Assembly (NCBI GenBank): GCA_021796215.1
Contig: JAJYOK010000014.1
Coordinates: 23,602-87,601, forward strand
Reading direction: 5' to 3'
Source: Bacteroidota bacterium
Lineage (GTDB): Bacteria; Bacteroidota; Ignavibacteria; UBA10030; UBA8401
Length of the DNA stretch: 64,000 nt
In this document: positions 8,794 through 17,308 of the stretch, piece after piece
Layout: the number at the start of each line of letters is the position of its first letter
Numbering within the stretch: the first letter of the stretch is position 1
Position numbers and translations under genes: made by a program
The notes under the pieces: model-generated
Told to the model about the DNA's origin: nothing
The model's input: the letters and a program-made list of their open reading frames with translations, nothing else
Database searches by the model: none

Positions 8794-8988
8794 TTATGCG
8801 TACACCGATTTCTCGTTGCACTTGCACACTTGAACCAGTTGCCGGTTAAATTTGTACGTTCCCGCTTCGGTTTTCACAGAATTGATAAAAGCGGTCGGCA
8901 CCTTCACTGTGCCGCATTTCGGACATTTGATGCCGCGTTCTGCGCTTGCTTTTTTCGCTTTCTCAGCAAAATCGGTTTGCTTTGCCAT
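8794..8988 (-). CDS. small zinc-ribbon-like protein
   Basis: 64-aa protein of unknown role. A CPKC pair (about residues 23-26) and a later CKC (about 55-57) suggest a single zinc ribbon; the rest is Lys/Ala-rich at the N-terminus. A clear AAGGAG Shine-Dalgarno precedes the ATG. The stop abuts the TTG start of deoB, so it probably leads the deoB/microcompartment transcript. Not a recognised ribosomal protein. Confidence 0.7.
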   Translation of the reverse strand: MAKQTDFAEKAKKASAERGIKCPKCGTVKVPTAFINSVKTEAGTYKFNRQLVQVCKCNEKSVYA

Positions 8989-9059
8989 TCCTGCTCCTTA
9001 ACATAAATAAATAGACATTTCAGCCGCAGGCAGATCAGCCTGTAGCTGAGTAAACAACA

Positions 9060-11069
9060 TTAAAAAACTCGTATCGTGTTCCCGCCGGATTCGATTGCCT
9101 TACGCAACACCTGTTCCGTTTTAGAAACACATTCCTCAAACTTCATTCCTTCCGAAACGCCGCAAATCCCGCCCGATACCGTCACAGAAAATGTTTTCTG
9201 ATCGCTTGTAATAACAGTGCTGGCAATCGCTGAGCGGATTTTCTCCGCCCATAAATATGCATCATTCGCCGTTGTACTGACAAGAGCGATGCCGAAAACC
9301 GCAGCATCAAAGCGCCCCACAAGATCGTACGAACGGACGCTCGAGCGAAGTATTGATGCTACTCTGTGAACCGCATTGTCCACACCTTGCTTTCCATATC
9401 GCGCAGCGATGTCGGATAATTGTGAAATTGACATCAATACAAAAGAAAGATCCGCACCAAAATCGTCGGCACGGTCTATTTCTTCTGTTAAGCGTTGCAA
9501 CAAAAATCTTTTTGTAAGCGTGCCTGTCGCATCATCAATCGTTACCAAATCTTTGAGAAGATCATTCGCTTCGTGAACTTCCAGCGCTGTCGCCGCAATG
9601 GATGCGAGATGCTGTATCACTGCGGCATCTTTCTTTTCAAATCCATTTGCCTCTCTTTTTTCCGCACTCAGCACGCCGAAACATTTGGTGCTCGATGAAA
9701 TCGGGACCGCAAAAAACGAACCGTGTTGCGGTATACCCATTGCCTGCTCACCGGCAAAAAAGCGAACGTTGTTCGCCGAAGAAAGATCGGGAATATGCTG
9801 CACGGCGTTGCTTTTGATTGTTTCTGCAACAATGCTCGAATTAAAATCCACTGCTTGTTTTGCGACAACATATTTATCGTTCCGCCGCGTACGAACCGAA
9901 GCAATTGCCCACTGCTGTTGATGTTCATCAAATAATGTTACTGCCAGCGCATCCCAGGAAAGCAATCTGGCGACCTCGTCCACCAATGTGTTGATAACGA
10001 CAGAAATATCTGCATTCTTCAACACCTTGCTCCAGACATGCTTGTCAGCTTTTAACAATGCAACATCGGAAAGCAAATCGTATTTTTCCGTGTGACTTTT
10101 CAAAAGCGATGCGAGCAGCTTGGAATAATGCGCGAACATCACAAGTGTTTCTTTTCCGAACGCATCTTCCTCTTTGCTATCGGCAGCCAATACCGCGATA
10201 GGATGGGTCCCAGACGGTTTCCCGGAATAAAAAACAGGAACGCCAACGAACGAGCGAACATGCTGCTGCATCGTGTAATATGGAATTGCATCCTGTTCCG
10301 CACCCGCTGCTATTTGACTGATGACTTCCGGCTCGCCGGATAGCGCAACATGGCTTATCATATCGCTGCCAAATGAAAGTTTTTTTTCGGCTGTGAGCAT
10401 TTCACAGTCGCTCACAGAGCTTTCAAGAATCATCTTTTTCGAGTTATGATTTATCCAAAAAAAAGTCACAGTGTGAACAAACAATGTCTCTTTGATAACC
10501 GAGAGAACTTTTTTCAACAGGTAATGAAATTCTGCTTCGGGATCTTTCACTCCGTCGAACGAGGAAGACTCCGAATCAATAAAAAACGAAACATCCAGCG
10601 TAATCGGACCCTGATTCTTTACCGGAGGGGTACGATGCTCAACTTCGTGCTTGAATGGCCATTCTTCTTTCTCGTTTGCCGGCACATGTGGTTCTATGCC
10701 GCCTTCAGGATGTTCCATTTCTTCTTCCGCTGCAGCAGGGATACGATCTTCCATCGGAGAATCGGCGACTTCGTCATCATAAAAAGAACCGGAATCGTCG
10801 AACACTAAAACTTTTTTCTTTGTTATTGTATCTGTCTGTTCTTCGTCATTCACATTTGCAACTGTGCGGTTACGCTTCCATCTGTACGATTGAACAATAA
10901 AATAAAACGCCACAACAGCGGTCATAAAGCAAAAGACTTTCGCCGCCGTTGAATGCACCCATAGCCCTAAAAAAAAGAGAAGGACTCCAATGCCGCCTAT
11001 CACGCCGTTTTCAGTTAACAACCTCGAAAAAATCCTTTTAACGGCGATTTTGTGCGCCTTCTCTGGCAT
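9060..11069 (-). CDS. membrane protein with GAF domains and a degenerate GGDEF domain
   Basis: 669-aa signalling protein. Two membrane segments (about 22-38 and 42-62) are followed by an acidic linker, two GAF-like domains (about 180-335 and 345-490) and a C-terminal GGDEF-type domain (about 510-669). The active-site loop reads GRFDAAVFGIAL where diguanylate cyclases have R-x-GGDEF, and the upstream metal-binding DxDxFK motif is replaced by SISQLSD. It is therefore probably not a cyclase; it may bind c-di-GMP/GTP or serve as a scaffold. It is transcribed divergently from the sugar-nucleotide gene, from a promoter at 11110-11138. Confidence 0.85.
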   Translation of the reverse strand: MPEKAHKIAVKRIFSRLLTENGVIGGIGVLLFFLGLWVHSTAAKVFCFMTAVVAFYFIVQSYRWKRNRTVANVNDEEQTDTITKKKVLVFDDSGSFYDDEVADSPMEDRIPAAAEEEMEHPEGGIEPHVPANEKEEWPFKHEVEHRTPPVKNQGPITLDVSFFIDSESSSFDGVKDPEAEFHYLLKKVLSVIKETLFVHTVTFFWINHNSKKMILESSVSDCEMLTAEKKLSFGSDMISHVALSGEPEVISQIAAGAEQDAIPYYTMQQHVRSFVGVPVFYSGKPSGTHPIAVLAADSKEEDAFGKETLVMFAHYSKLLASLLKSHTEKYDLLSDVALLKADKHVWSKVLKNADISVVINTLVDEVARLLSWDALAVTLFDEHQQQWAIASVRTRRNDKYVVAKQAVDFNSSIVAETIKSNAVQHIPDLSSANNVRFFAGEQAMGIPQHGSFFAVPISSSTKCFGVLSAEKREANGFEKKDAAVIQHLASIAATALEVHEANDLLKDLVTIDDATGTLTKRFLLQRLTEEIDRADDFGADLSFVLMSISQLSDIAARYGKQGVDNAVHRVASILRSSVRSYDLVGRFDAAVFGIALVSTTANDAYLWAEKIRSAIASTVITSDQKTFSVTVSGGICGVSEGMKFEECVSKTEQVLRKAIESGGNTIRVF

Positions 11070-11109
11070 TTAGAGCCCTCGTGGATTCTTGAAAAAGCTA
11101 GAACGGGGA

Positions 11110-11138
11110 AATTTATCCAATTTTTGCGCTAAAGTCAA
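11110..11138 (-). promoter_or_regulatory. sigma-70 promoter for the GAF/GGDEF-like gene
   Basis: On the minus strand TTGACT (11138-11133), a 17-base spacer, then TAAATT (11115-11110). The -10 lies 41 bases before the ATG at 11069. Confidence 0.65.
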
Positions 11139-11182
11139 GGTGAATAATCGCTAATCAAAATGACGACAATAACTTAGAAAAG

Positions 11183-11211
11183 TTGCCGTGAACGAAAAAA
11201 ATTAGTACTAT
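11183..11211 (+). promoter_or_regulatory. candidate promoter for the fused sugar-nucleotide gene
   Basis: TTGCCG (11183-11188), 17-base spacer, TACTAT (11206-11211). A nearby TATAAT (11215-11220) has no partner at the right distance, so the assignment is tentative. Confidence 0.45.
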
Positions 11212-11262
11212 CTATATAATATAAAGACCTTTCATTCAACGCACCTTCAAACCTCAGTCACT

Positions 11263-13776
11263 ATGAAAGCAGTCATCATGTCAGGCGGATTCGGAACGCG
11301 GCTGCGGCCACTCACGTGCAATATTCCAAAGCCGATGGTTCCGATGATGAACAAACCGATGATGCAGCACATTGTCGACTTGTTGAAGCAGCACGGTATA
11401 ACCGATATCGTGGCTACACTTTTTTATCAGCCGGAAAAGATCTCGTCATATTTTGAAGACGGATCCGGTTTCGGCGTTTCGATGCAGTACCGAAAAGCTG
11501 AAGCAGATTACGGCACAGCCGGCAGCGTTCGCAATGCGGCAGATTTTCTTGATGAACGTTTCATCATCATCAGCGGCGACGTGCTGACCGATTTTGATTT
11601 AACAAAAGCGATCGAGTTTCACGAAAAGAAAAAAGCAAAAGCCACTATTGTTCTCACGCGCGCAAAAAACCCGCTGCAATTCGGCGTTGTCATCGCAAGT
11701 GCAGATGGAAAGATTACGCGCTTCCTTGAAAAACCCTCGTGGGGCGAATTATTCAGCGACACGATTAACACCGGAATTTATATCATCGAGCCGGAAGTTC
11801 TCGAGATGGTGCCGTTTCACCAAGAATATGACTTCAGCAAAAATCTATTCCCGCTTATGCTGGAAAAAGACCTCGGATTGTATGGCTACATCACGGACGG
11901 CTATTGGCGCGATGTCGGGAACCTTAATGAATATCAGGAAGCACATCTCGATGCGCTCGACGGCCTCGTCAAACTTCAATTTGAAGGAGAAAAAACCGGA
12001 ACGTGTTACGTCGGTGAAGGCTCGATCATCAATACCGATTCAAAAAACCTTCAAGGTACAGTACTCGTCGGAAAAAATTGTACTATCGGAAAAAATGTCC
12101 GCATTATTAAATCTGTGCTTGGAAATGATTGCGTAATCGGAGATGGAGCTGTCATTCGTAATTCCATTCTTTGGTCAAAAAGCACCGTCGGGAAATATGC
12201 GGAACTGTCTTCCTGCGTTATCGGCAAAGGCTGCATCGTGGGGGACGAAGCAAATATCAGCGACAACGTATTCGTCAGCGACCGCTGCACCATAGGAAAA
12301 GAAAGCCGGCTCGCACCGAACATTAAACTGTGGCCAGACAAAGTGGTGGAAGACGGCGCTGTACTTACACGCAGTTTGGTATGGGAAGACAAATGGCTGC
12401 GCGAATTATTTTCCGATGCTCGCGTTACCGGACTTGCAAACATTGAAATGAATCCGGAATTCGGCGCAAAGCTCGGCGCTGCATTCGGCGCGTTTGTTGG
12501 AAAAGGAAAAACAGTGCTTACAAGCCGCGATTCCGACAATGTCTCGCGAATGATGAACCGTGCTGTGATGTGTGGATTGATGTCCGCCGGAATCACCGTC
12601 AGCGACCTTCGTGCAACATCCATTCCCATTCTCCGCCACGAACTCCGCAGCGGGAAAATGGCAGGCGGCCTTCATGTGCGCAAGTCGCCGTTCGACAAAA
12701 ATCTCACCGACATCATTTTCTTCGACTCGAACGGAAAGGACCTTCCGTCCAATAAAACGAAATCTGTCGAACGCTTATTTTTCGGCGAAGATTTTCCGCG
12801 CGCCGAATATGACCGCGTCGGCGGCATCGGATTTCCTGAACGGGCACAGGAAAGTTACGTCGAGGATTTTCTCTCCACCATCAACACCGAAGCAATTTCG
12901 CAAGCAAAATTCAGATTAGTCATTGATTATTCAAACGGCGTAGCGTCTACAATTTTCCCGACAATTCTCGGCTCGCTTCAATGCCAGGTGCTGGCGCAAA
13001 ACGCTTATCTCGATCACAAAAAGCTGACGCGCAATTCGGCTGAATTCGACGCCGCGGTTTCTCACCTCACCCATATCGTGACCTCGCTCGGCTACGATAT
13101 CGGATTTCTCATTGATGCAGGAGGAGAAAAAACGTTCGTTGTTGACGAGGATGGAAAATTCATTCACAACGACCGCCTCTTAACACTGGTAACGTACCTC
13201 TATCTCAGCGTCAATACCGAGGTAAAAAAAATTGCAGTGCCTATCACGGCATCTGCCGAAATTGATCTTATCGCGCATTCAATGGGAGTCGAGGTCATCA
13301 AAACGCGCAACAGCCACCTATCGCTGATGGAGGCGGCAACGACAAAAGATGTACAATTTGTCGGCGGCACAAAGGGCGGGTTCATTTTCACCAATTTTCT
13401 TTTTGCGAGCGATGGAATGTACACCGTCGCAAAGATTCTGGAATTGATGGCACTCGCCGGAAAACGATTCGGCGAATTGGACAAGCAAATTCCGCGGCTG
13501 CACCGAGTAGAACGGAACATCCATTGTCCATGGGATCGCAAAGGCAAAGTGATGCGCTATATGATGAAGGAAACGGAAGGCAAGCATCGTTTGTTGATAG
13601 ACGGTGTAAAAATTCTGTATGAGAACGATGAATCTGCAACATCAGTGCTGGTGTGGCCGGACCATACGCGGCCCCTGTTTCATGTCTACTCAGAATCTGC
13701 AGCAGAAGAAACTGCAGCGTTGCTCGCTTCACAATACGAAGAACAAATTCTTTCTTGGAGAGATGCTAAAGAATGA
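11263..13776 (+). CDS. mannose-1-phosphate guanylyltransferase fused to a degenerate phosphomannomutase-like domain
   Basis: 837-aa sugar-nucleotide enzyme. The N-terminal third is a nucleotidyltransferase with signature GGFGTRLRPLT (about 8-18) and the metal/sugar region DTINTGIYIIEP. Residues about 240-370 form a left-handed beta-helix (hexapeptide repeats such as VGKNCTIGKNVRI). The remaining half matches the phosphohexomutase fold, but the catalytic serine motif TASHNP is replaced by GGLHVRKSPF, and the metal-binding DPDxDR by DAGGEKTF. The first half should make an NDP-sugar (GDP-mannose by family); the second half probably lacks mutase chemistry. Fused proteins of this layout occur in several phyla. 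The next plus-strand gene is a PTS EIIA with its own promoter. Confidence 0.85.
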   Translation: MKAVIMSGGFGTRLRPLTCNIPKPMVPMMNKPMMQHIVDLLKQHGITDIVATLFYQPEKISSYFEDGSGFGVSMQYRKAEADYGTAGSVRNAADFLDERFIIISGDVLTDFDLTKAIEFHEKKKAKATIVLTRAKNPLQFGVVIASADGKITRFLEKPSWGELFSDTINTGIYIIEPEVLEMVPFHQEYDFSKNLFPLMLEKDLGLYGYITDGYWRDVGNLNEYQEAHLDALDGLVKLQFEGEKTGTCYVGEGSIINTDSKNLQGTVLVGKNCTIGKNVRIIKSVLGNDCVIGDGAVIRNSILWSKSTVGKYAELSSCVIGKGCIVGDEANISDNVFVSDRCTIGKESRLAPNIKLWPDKVVEDGAVLTRSLVWEDKWLRELFSDARVTGLANIEMNPEFGAKLGAAFGAFVGKGKTVLTSRDSDNVSRMMNRAVMCGLMSAGITVSDLRATSIPILRHELRSGKMAGGLHVRKSPFDKNLTDIIFFDSNGKDLPSNKTKSVERLFFGEDFPRAEYDRVGGIGFPERAQESYVEDFLSTINTEAISQAKFRLVIDYSNGVASTIFPTILGSLQCQVLAQNAYLDHKKLTRNSAEFDAAVSHLTHIVTSLGYDIGFLIDAGGEKTFVVDEDGKFIHNDRLLTLVTYLYLSVNTEVKKIAVPITASAEIDLIAHSMGVEVIKTRNSHLSLMEAATTKDVQFVGGTKGGFIFTNFLFASDGMYTVAKILELMALAGKRFGELDKQIPRLHRVERNIHCPWDRKGKVMRYMMKETEGKHRLLIDGVKILYENDESATSVLVWPDHTRPLFHVYSESAAEETAALLASQYEEQILSWRDAKE

Positions 13777-13830
13777 TTTCATTTTTTGACATTCGTGCGG
13801 AAAAAAAATCCGGCCTTCGGGAACACTCTC

Positions 13831-13859
13831 TTTACAATGCAAACTCAAAAGCGTATATT
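13831..13859 (+). promoter_or_regulatory. sigma-70 promoter for the EIIA gene
   Basis: TTTACA (13831-13836), a 17-base spacer, TATATT (13854-13859), about 40 bases before the ATG. An AGGAG ribosome binding site follows at 13882-13886. Confidence 0.65.
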
Positions 13860-13898
13860 AGCTCGTCGGTTGACACGCACTAGGAGACCAATGCAATT

Positions 13899-14369
13899 AT
13901 GAGAGTAAGCGATATTCTCGACGAATCAATGATTAGAACGCAGTTGCCGGGGCACTCAAAGGACGAAATCATCAACACGATGATAGAGATCATCGGGGAC
14001 TCAAAAAAAGTCACTGACAAAGAAAAAGTCAGGCAGGCAATTTTTGAAAGAGAAAAAATAATGTCCACCGGTGTTGGCAACGGCTTTGCCATTCCTCATG
14101 GAAAAACAGACGCAGTTTCCGATATCGTCGCTGCATTTGCAGTAACTGAAGAAGCGATTGATTACCAATCGCTCGACGAACAGCCGGTGAGGCTTGTTTT
14201 TCTTCTCGTCGGCAAAGACAATATGGTTGGGCCGCACATTAAACTCCTCAGCAGAATCTCCCGCCTCATGAATAAGGAAGACTTCCGGAAAAAGTTGCTC
14301 AATGCCGCTTCCCCTTCTGACGTGCTGGAGGTTTTTAAAAAAGAGGAAGCGACATATCTGGATACGTAA
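13899..14369 (+). CDS. PTS fructose/nitrogen-type EIIA domain protein
   Basis: 156-aa stand-alone EIIA of the fructose/PtsN superfamily, which accepts phosphate from HPr on a histidine. The active site is His67 in GVGNGFAIPHGKTD. No EI, HPr, EIIB or EIIC gene is in the window, so a regulatory PtsN-like role is more likely than sugar uptake. It has its own promoter and lies upstream of hisS, with short palindromes between. Upstream context is a sugar-nucleotide gene. Confidence 0.88.
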   Translation: MRVSDILDESMIRTQLPGHSKDEIINTMIEIIGDSKKVTDKEKVRQAIFEREKIMSTGVGNGFAIPHGKTDAVSDIVAAFAVTEEAIDYQSLDEQPVRLVFLLVGKDNMVGPHIKLLSRISRLMNKEDFRKKLLNAASPSDVLEVFKKEEATYLDT

Positions 14370-14386
14370 GACGTTCGGAATGCCAT

Positions 14387-14429
14387 GTCCCAAAGGGACT
14401 CCTTCAGATCCTGCGGCGTCTGCGCCGCA
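14387..14429. repeat. two short palindromes between EIIA and hisS
   Basis: GTCCCAAAGGGAC (14387-14399) is a member of the TCCC-NNN-GGGA family seen at many gene ends here. It is followed by TGCGGCG-TCTG-CGCCGCA (14412-14429), a perfect 7-bp stem. No T-run follows, so a terminator is not supported. Confidence 0.55.
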
Positions 14430-14493
14430 ACAAGTAACCCTCTTTGTGAGTCGGAGCTTTCGGTGAGAATCAAGTTCTAAAGGCAGTAGTGCA

Positions 14494-15747
14494 GTGACGT
14501 TCAAATCCATTCGAGGCACAAAAGATATTCTGCCGCCGGAAACGGCACGATGGCAACATGTGGAATCCGTCGTCCGCGCGGTATTTCATCGGTACAATTA
14601 CAAAGAAATTCGTACGCCGATCTTTGAACAGACTTCACTGTTTGCACGAAGCATCGGCGAGTTGACAGACATCGTCGGCAAAGAAATGTATACTTTCACC
14701 GACCGGAGCGATGACAGCCTCACGTTGAAACCCGAAGGCACAGCTTCAGTCATTCGCTCTTTCATCCAGAACAATCTTGGCGAAGCGCAGCCGCTTGTCA
14801 AAGTGTATTACATCTCTCCGATGTTTCGGCAGGAACGGCCGCAGGCAGGGCGGCTGCGCCAGTTTCATCAATTCGGCGCGGAAGCTATCGGCTCGCCGTT
14901 TGCAGAAGCGGATGCTGAAATTATCGCCATGACAATTGAAGTCTATCGTCAACTCTCGCTTACAAACTACGCGCTCAAGATTAATTCTGTGGGATGTGAA
15001 AAATGCAGGCCGCGCTACAAAGAAATTCTTCAAACGGAACTGCGAAAAATCGCTCCACAGCTTTCCCCGGAAAGCCAGCGCCGCATTGAACAAAATCCGA
15101 TGCGCGTGCTTGATTCAAAAAACGAGGACGATCTGCGTCTTACGTCATCAATGCCGCTGATCACAAATTATCTTTGCGAAGAATGCTCCTCACATTTTGA
15201 AAAGGTGAAATCATTCCTCTCCTCGCTCGGAATTTCGTACGTCGTGGATGGGCGCCTTGTCCGCGGGCTTGATTACTACACAAAAACAGCGTTCGAACTT
15301 ACCAGCAGCGAATTAGGATCGCAAGATGCGCTTGCCGGCGGCGGACGTTATGACCTTCTCGCACAAGAGCTTGGCGGAAAACCGACACCGGGCATCGGTT
15401 TTGCAGCAGGGTTCGAACGGCTGATGATGGTCATCGAGAAAAAAGGCCTGCTTAACGATCTCGATGTTCATCCGACAATTTTTTTGGCTGCTGCAGACGA
15501 AACATCGCGCTCGTGGGTGCTTGAAAAAACAATGGAACTGCGTTCACACGGCATCGCTGCCGAGACAGATTTTCTTCACCGCAGTTTGAAAGCGCAAATG
15601 CGTGAAGCCGACAGACAGCGTGCAGCATTTGTGACCGTGGTTGGCGCAGAGGAACTGAACAAGCAAGCAGCGGTGTTGAAAAACTTGCGGGTGAAAAACG
15701 AACGCGAAGTTCCCTTTGCTGATCTGGCGAAAGTTTTATCAGAATGA
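14494..15747 (+). CDS. hisS: histidyl-tRNA synthetase
   Basis: Class II synthetase charging tRNA-His. Motif 1 region around FIQNN, motif 2 region YYISPMFRQERPQAGRLRQF, the histidine-specific LVRGLDYYTKTAFEL and GGGRYDLL, then the C-terminal anticodon-binding domain (about 325-417). Length 417 aa is normal. The start is GTG at 14494, chosen because the product then begins MTFKSIRGTKDILPP, the family N-terminus. Downstream genes follow closely on the same strand. Confidence 0.97.
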   Translation: MTFKSIRGTKDILPPETARWQHVESVVRAVFHRYNYKEIRTPIFEQTSLFARSIGELTDIVGKEMYTFTDRSDDSLTLKPEGTASVIRSFIQNNLGEAQPLVKVYYISPMFRQERPQAGRLRQFHQFGAEAIGSPFAEADAEIIAMTIEVYRQLSLTNYALKINSVGCEKCRPRYKEILQTELRKIAPQLSPESQRRIEQNPMRVLDSKNEDDLRLTSSMPLITNYLCEECSSHFEKVKSFLSSLGISYVVDGRLVRGLDYYTKTAFELTSSELGSQDALAGGGRYDLLAQELGGKPTPGIGFAAGFERLMMVIEKKGLLNDLDVHPTIFLAAADETSRSWVLEKTMELRSHGIAAETDFLHRSLKAQMREADRQRAAFVTVVGAEELNKQAAVLKNLRVKNEREVPFADLAKVLSE

Positions 15748-15778
15748 ACTCATTACGAAAGTGACGGCTGCCGGTTCT

Positions 15779-16264
15779 ATGGCGAGAAAAAAACACAAAG
15801 GCCTTGAATATCGCATACTCATCATCCCGACGTTTGATGAAACATTAAAGAAAGCCGGAACGTTATTTCTCATTGAAACCGTGAAACAATTCAGCAATTT
15901 CAATTACGAGGTCGTCGTCGAAGATCATCGGTTGGATGACACGACAATCTGGTCGTTGCACGGGCTGCGGGCGCCGGAACTCAGCATGCCGTCGTTCGGC
16001 GCAGCACGATTTCGTAAAGTCTATTTCGATGTTAAAGGGAAACACAACTTTATTCTCAGAAAGATTGATGGAGAGGAAAACCTTTTCGTGTTGAAAATTT
16101 CCTCTTCCTCGGTTTCAATTCTTTCTCAGCCGGAACATGTATTTGCTTCTCTTTACACGTCGCAAGAATTATTTGAACAACACAGGGAACAAGAACTGGA
16201 TCGCCCGGTTCATAAGCCGGATATTAAGCGGCTCCTTCTTCACTCTGCAACAAAAAAGAAATAA
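15779..16264 (+). CDS. conserved-looking protein of unknown function between hisS and lgt
   Basis: About 161 aa if started at ATG 15779; a GTG at 15761 is possible. It begins with a basic MARKKHKGLEYRILIIP and shows no signal peptide or membrane segment. The predicted alternating strands and the basic C-terminus (PDIKRLLLHSATKKK) recall a cytoplasmic, possibly nucleic-acid-binding protein, but I recognise no domain. Its stop overlaps the lgt ATG by one base (TAATG), so it is co-translated with lgt and probably real. Confidence 0.6.
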   Translation: MARKKHKGLEYRILIIPTFDETLKKAGTLFLIETVKQFSNFNYEVVVEDHRLDDTTIWSLHGLRAPELSMPSFGAARFRKVYFDVKGKHNFILRKIDGEENLFVLKISSSSVSILSQPEHVFASLYTSQELFEQHREQELDRPVHKPDIKRLLLHSATKKK

Positions 16265-17088
16265 TGTATCCAAAACTTTTCGAGATCGGACCGTTCACCG
16301 TTTACAGCTACGGCTTGATGATGGGGATTTCTTTCATCATTGGCAGCATGCTTCTCACAAGTGAACTGAAACGCAAAAAACTGAGCCCCGAAATGGGAAG
16401 CACGATCACACTGATCGCACTTATCGGCGGAGTTGCCGGCTCAAAAATTCTTTACCTTATCGAAAGCTGGACGTTTTTTGTCGCCGATCCGATCGGCATG
16501 GCGTTCTCTCCCGGCGGGCTTACATGGTACGGCGGTTTCCTTCTCGCCACGGCTCTCATTTATTTCTATGTGAAAAAAAAGAAAGTTCATTTTCTCCAAA
16601 TTGCCGATGCGATATCACCGGCACTTCTTCTTTCGTACGGCATCGCGCGTATCGGCTGCCATCTTTCAGGAGACGGCGATTACGGATTTCCGACAACCTT
16701 GCCGTGGGGAGCAGATTATTCACACGGCACGTATCCTCCGTCGCTGGCATTCCGCGGCTTCCCGGAAATCACTTCCCAATATCCGAACGGAATTGTTCCC
16801 GACAATACGCTCTGCCATCCGACACCGATTTATGAATTCATCATTTGCTCAATTCTCTTTTTCTTTCTGTGGAAGAACAGGGAAAAAATTATCGGTGAAG
16901 GAAAAATGTTTATGTGGTATCTTGTTGCGGCAGGCTCAGAGCGGTTCGCAATTGAATTTCTTAGGCTCAATCCGAGGCTTCTGTTCGGTTTATCGGAAGC
17001 GCAGCTTATCTCGCTTCCCCTCATCGCTCTTGGCATTATCGGATTATTACGCAAGCCGCCGCGCGAGCAAGCGGGCAGCCATAATTAA
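16264..17088 (+). CDS. lgt: prolipoprotein diacylglyceryl transferase
   Basis: Inner-membrane enzyme that attaches diacylglycerol to the lipobox cysteine of prolipoproteins. About seven hydrophobic segments are visible. The family signature region is RIGCHLSGDGDYG (about 136-148), and LTWYGGFLLA is near 84-93. A 40-residue periplasmic loop after the signature (GADYSHGTYPPSL onward) is longer than in E. coli, as in many FCB members. It starts in a TAATG overlap with the preceding unknown gene. It would process lipoproteins such as the NlpC/P60 protein of this window. Confidence 0.92.
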   Translation: MYPKLFEIGPFTVYSYGLMMGISFIIGSMLLTSELKRKKLSPEMGSTITLIALIGGVAGSKILYLIESWTFFVADPIGMAFSPGGLTWYGGFLLATALIYFYVKKKKVHFLQIADAISPALLLSYGIARIGCHLSGDGDYGFPTTLPWGADYSHGTYPPSLAFRGFPEITSQYPNGIVPDNTLCHPTPIYEFIICSILFFFLWKNREKIIGEGKMFMWYLVAAGSERFAIEFLRLNPRLLFGLSEAQLISLPLIALGIIGLLRKPPREQAGSHN

Positions 17089-17106
17089 CAATGTTAATTA
17101 TTCTCT

Positions 17107-17268
17107 GATGTCATGCAGAAAAAAAATCAGTCTAAAAAAATAAGTTCGTCATGGTACACTAAAGCGCACCATCCATAATTGGATTCGCGCGCCTGCCTGC
17201 CGCAGGCATGCGCGGGAATGACACTATTCTGATTTTGATTCTCAAAACAGTCTCTTTTGCCTAATTTC
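17107..17268. mobile_element. MITE-like element, copy 2 (degenerate)
   Basis: Non-coding stretch between lgt and rlmB. The left end GATGTCATGCAGAAA differs at one position from the inverted right end of the 4371-4560 element. The right end, read in reverse (GAAATTAGGCAAAAGA), matches 12 of 16 with the end at 47741. The core holds GGATTCGCGCGCCTGCCTGC and GCGCGGGAATGACAC, the same kind of core as the 47588-47741 copy. Confidence 0.45.
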
Positions 17269-17308
17269 AATTATTCATTACCTTAAATTTAATTTAATTT
17301 TTTAAGCT

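Noticed and set aside
9060..9560. Active diguanylate cyclase domain
   Set aside because: The GGDEF loop and the metal-binding aspartate are not conserved.
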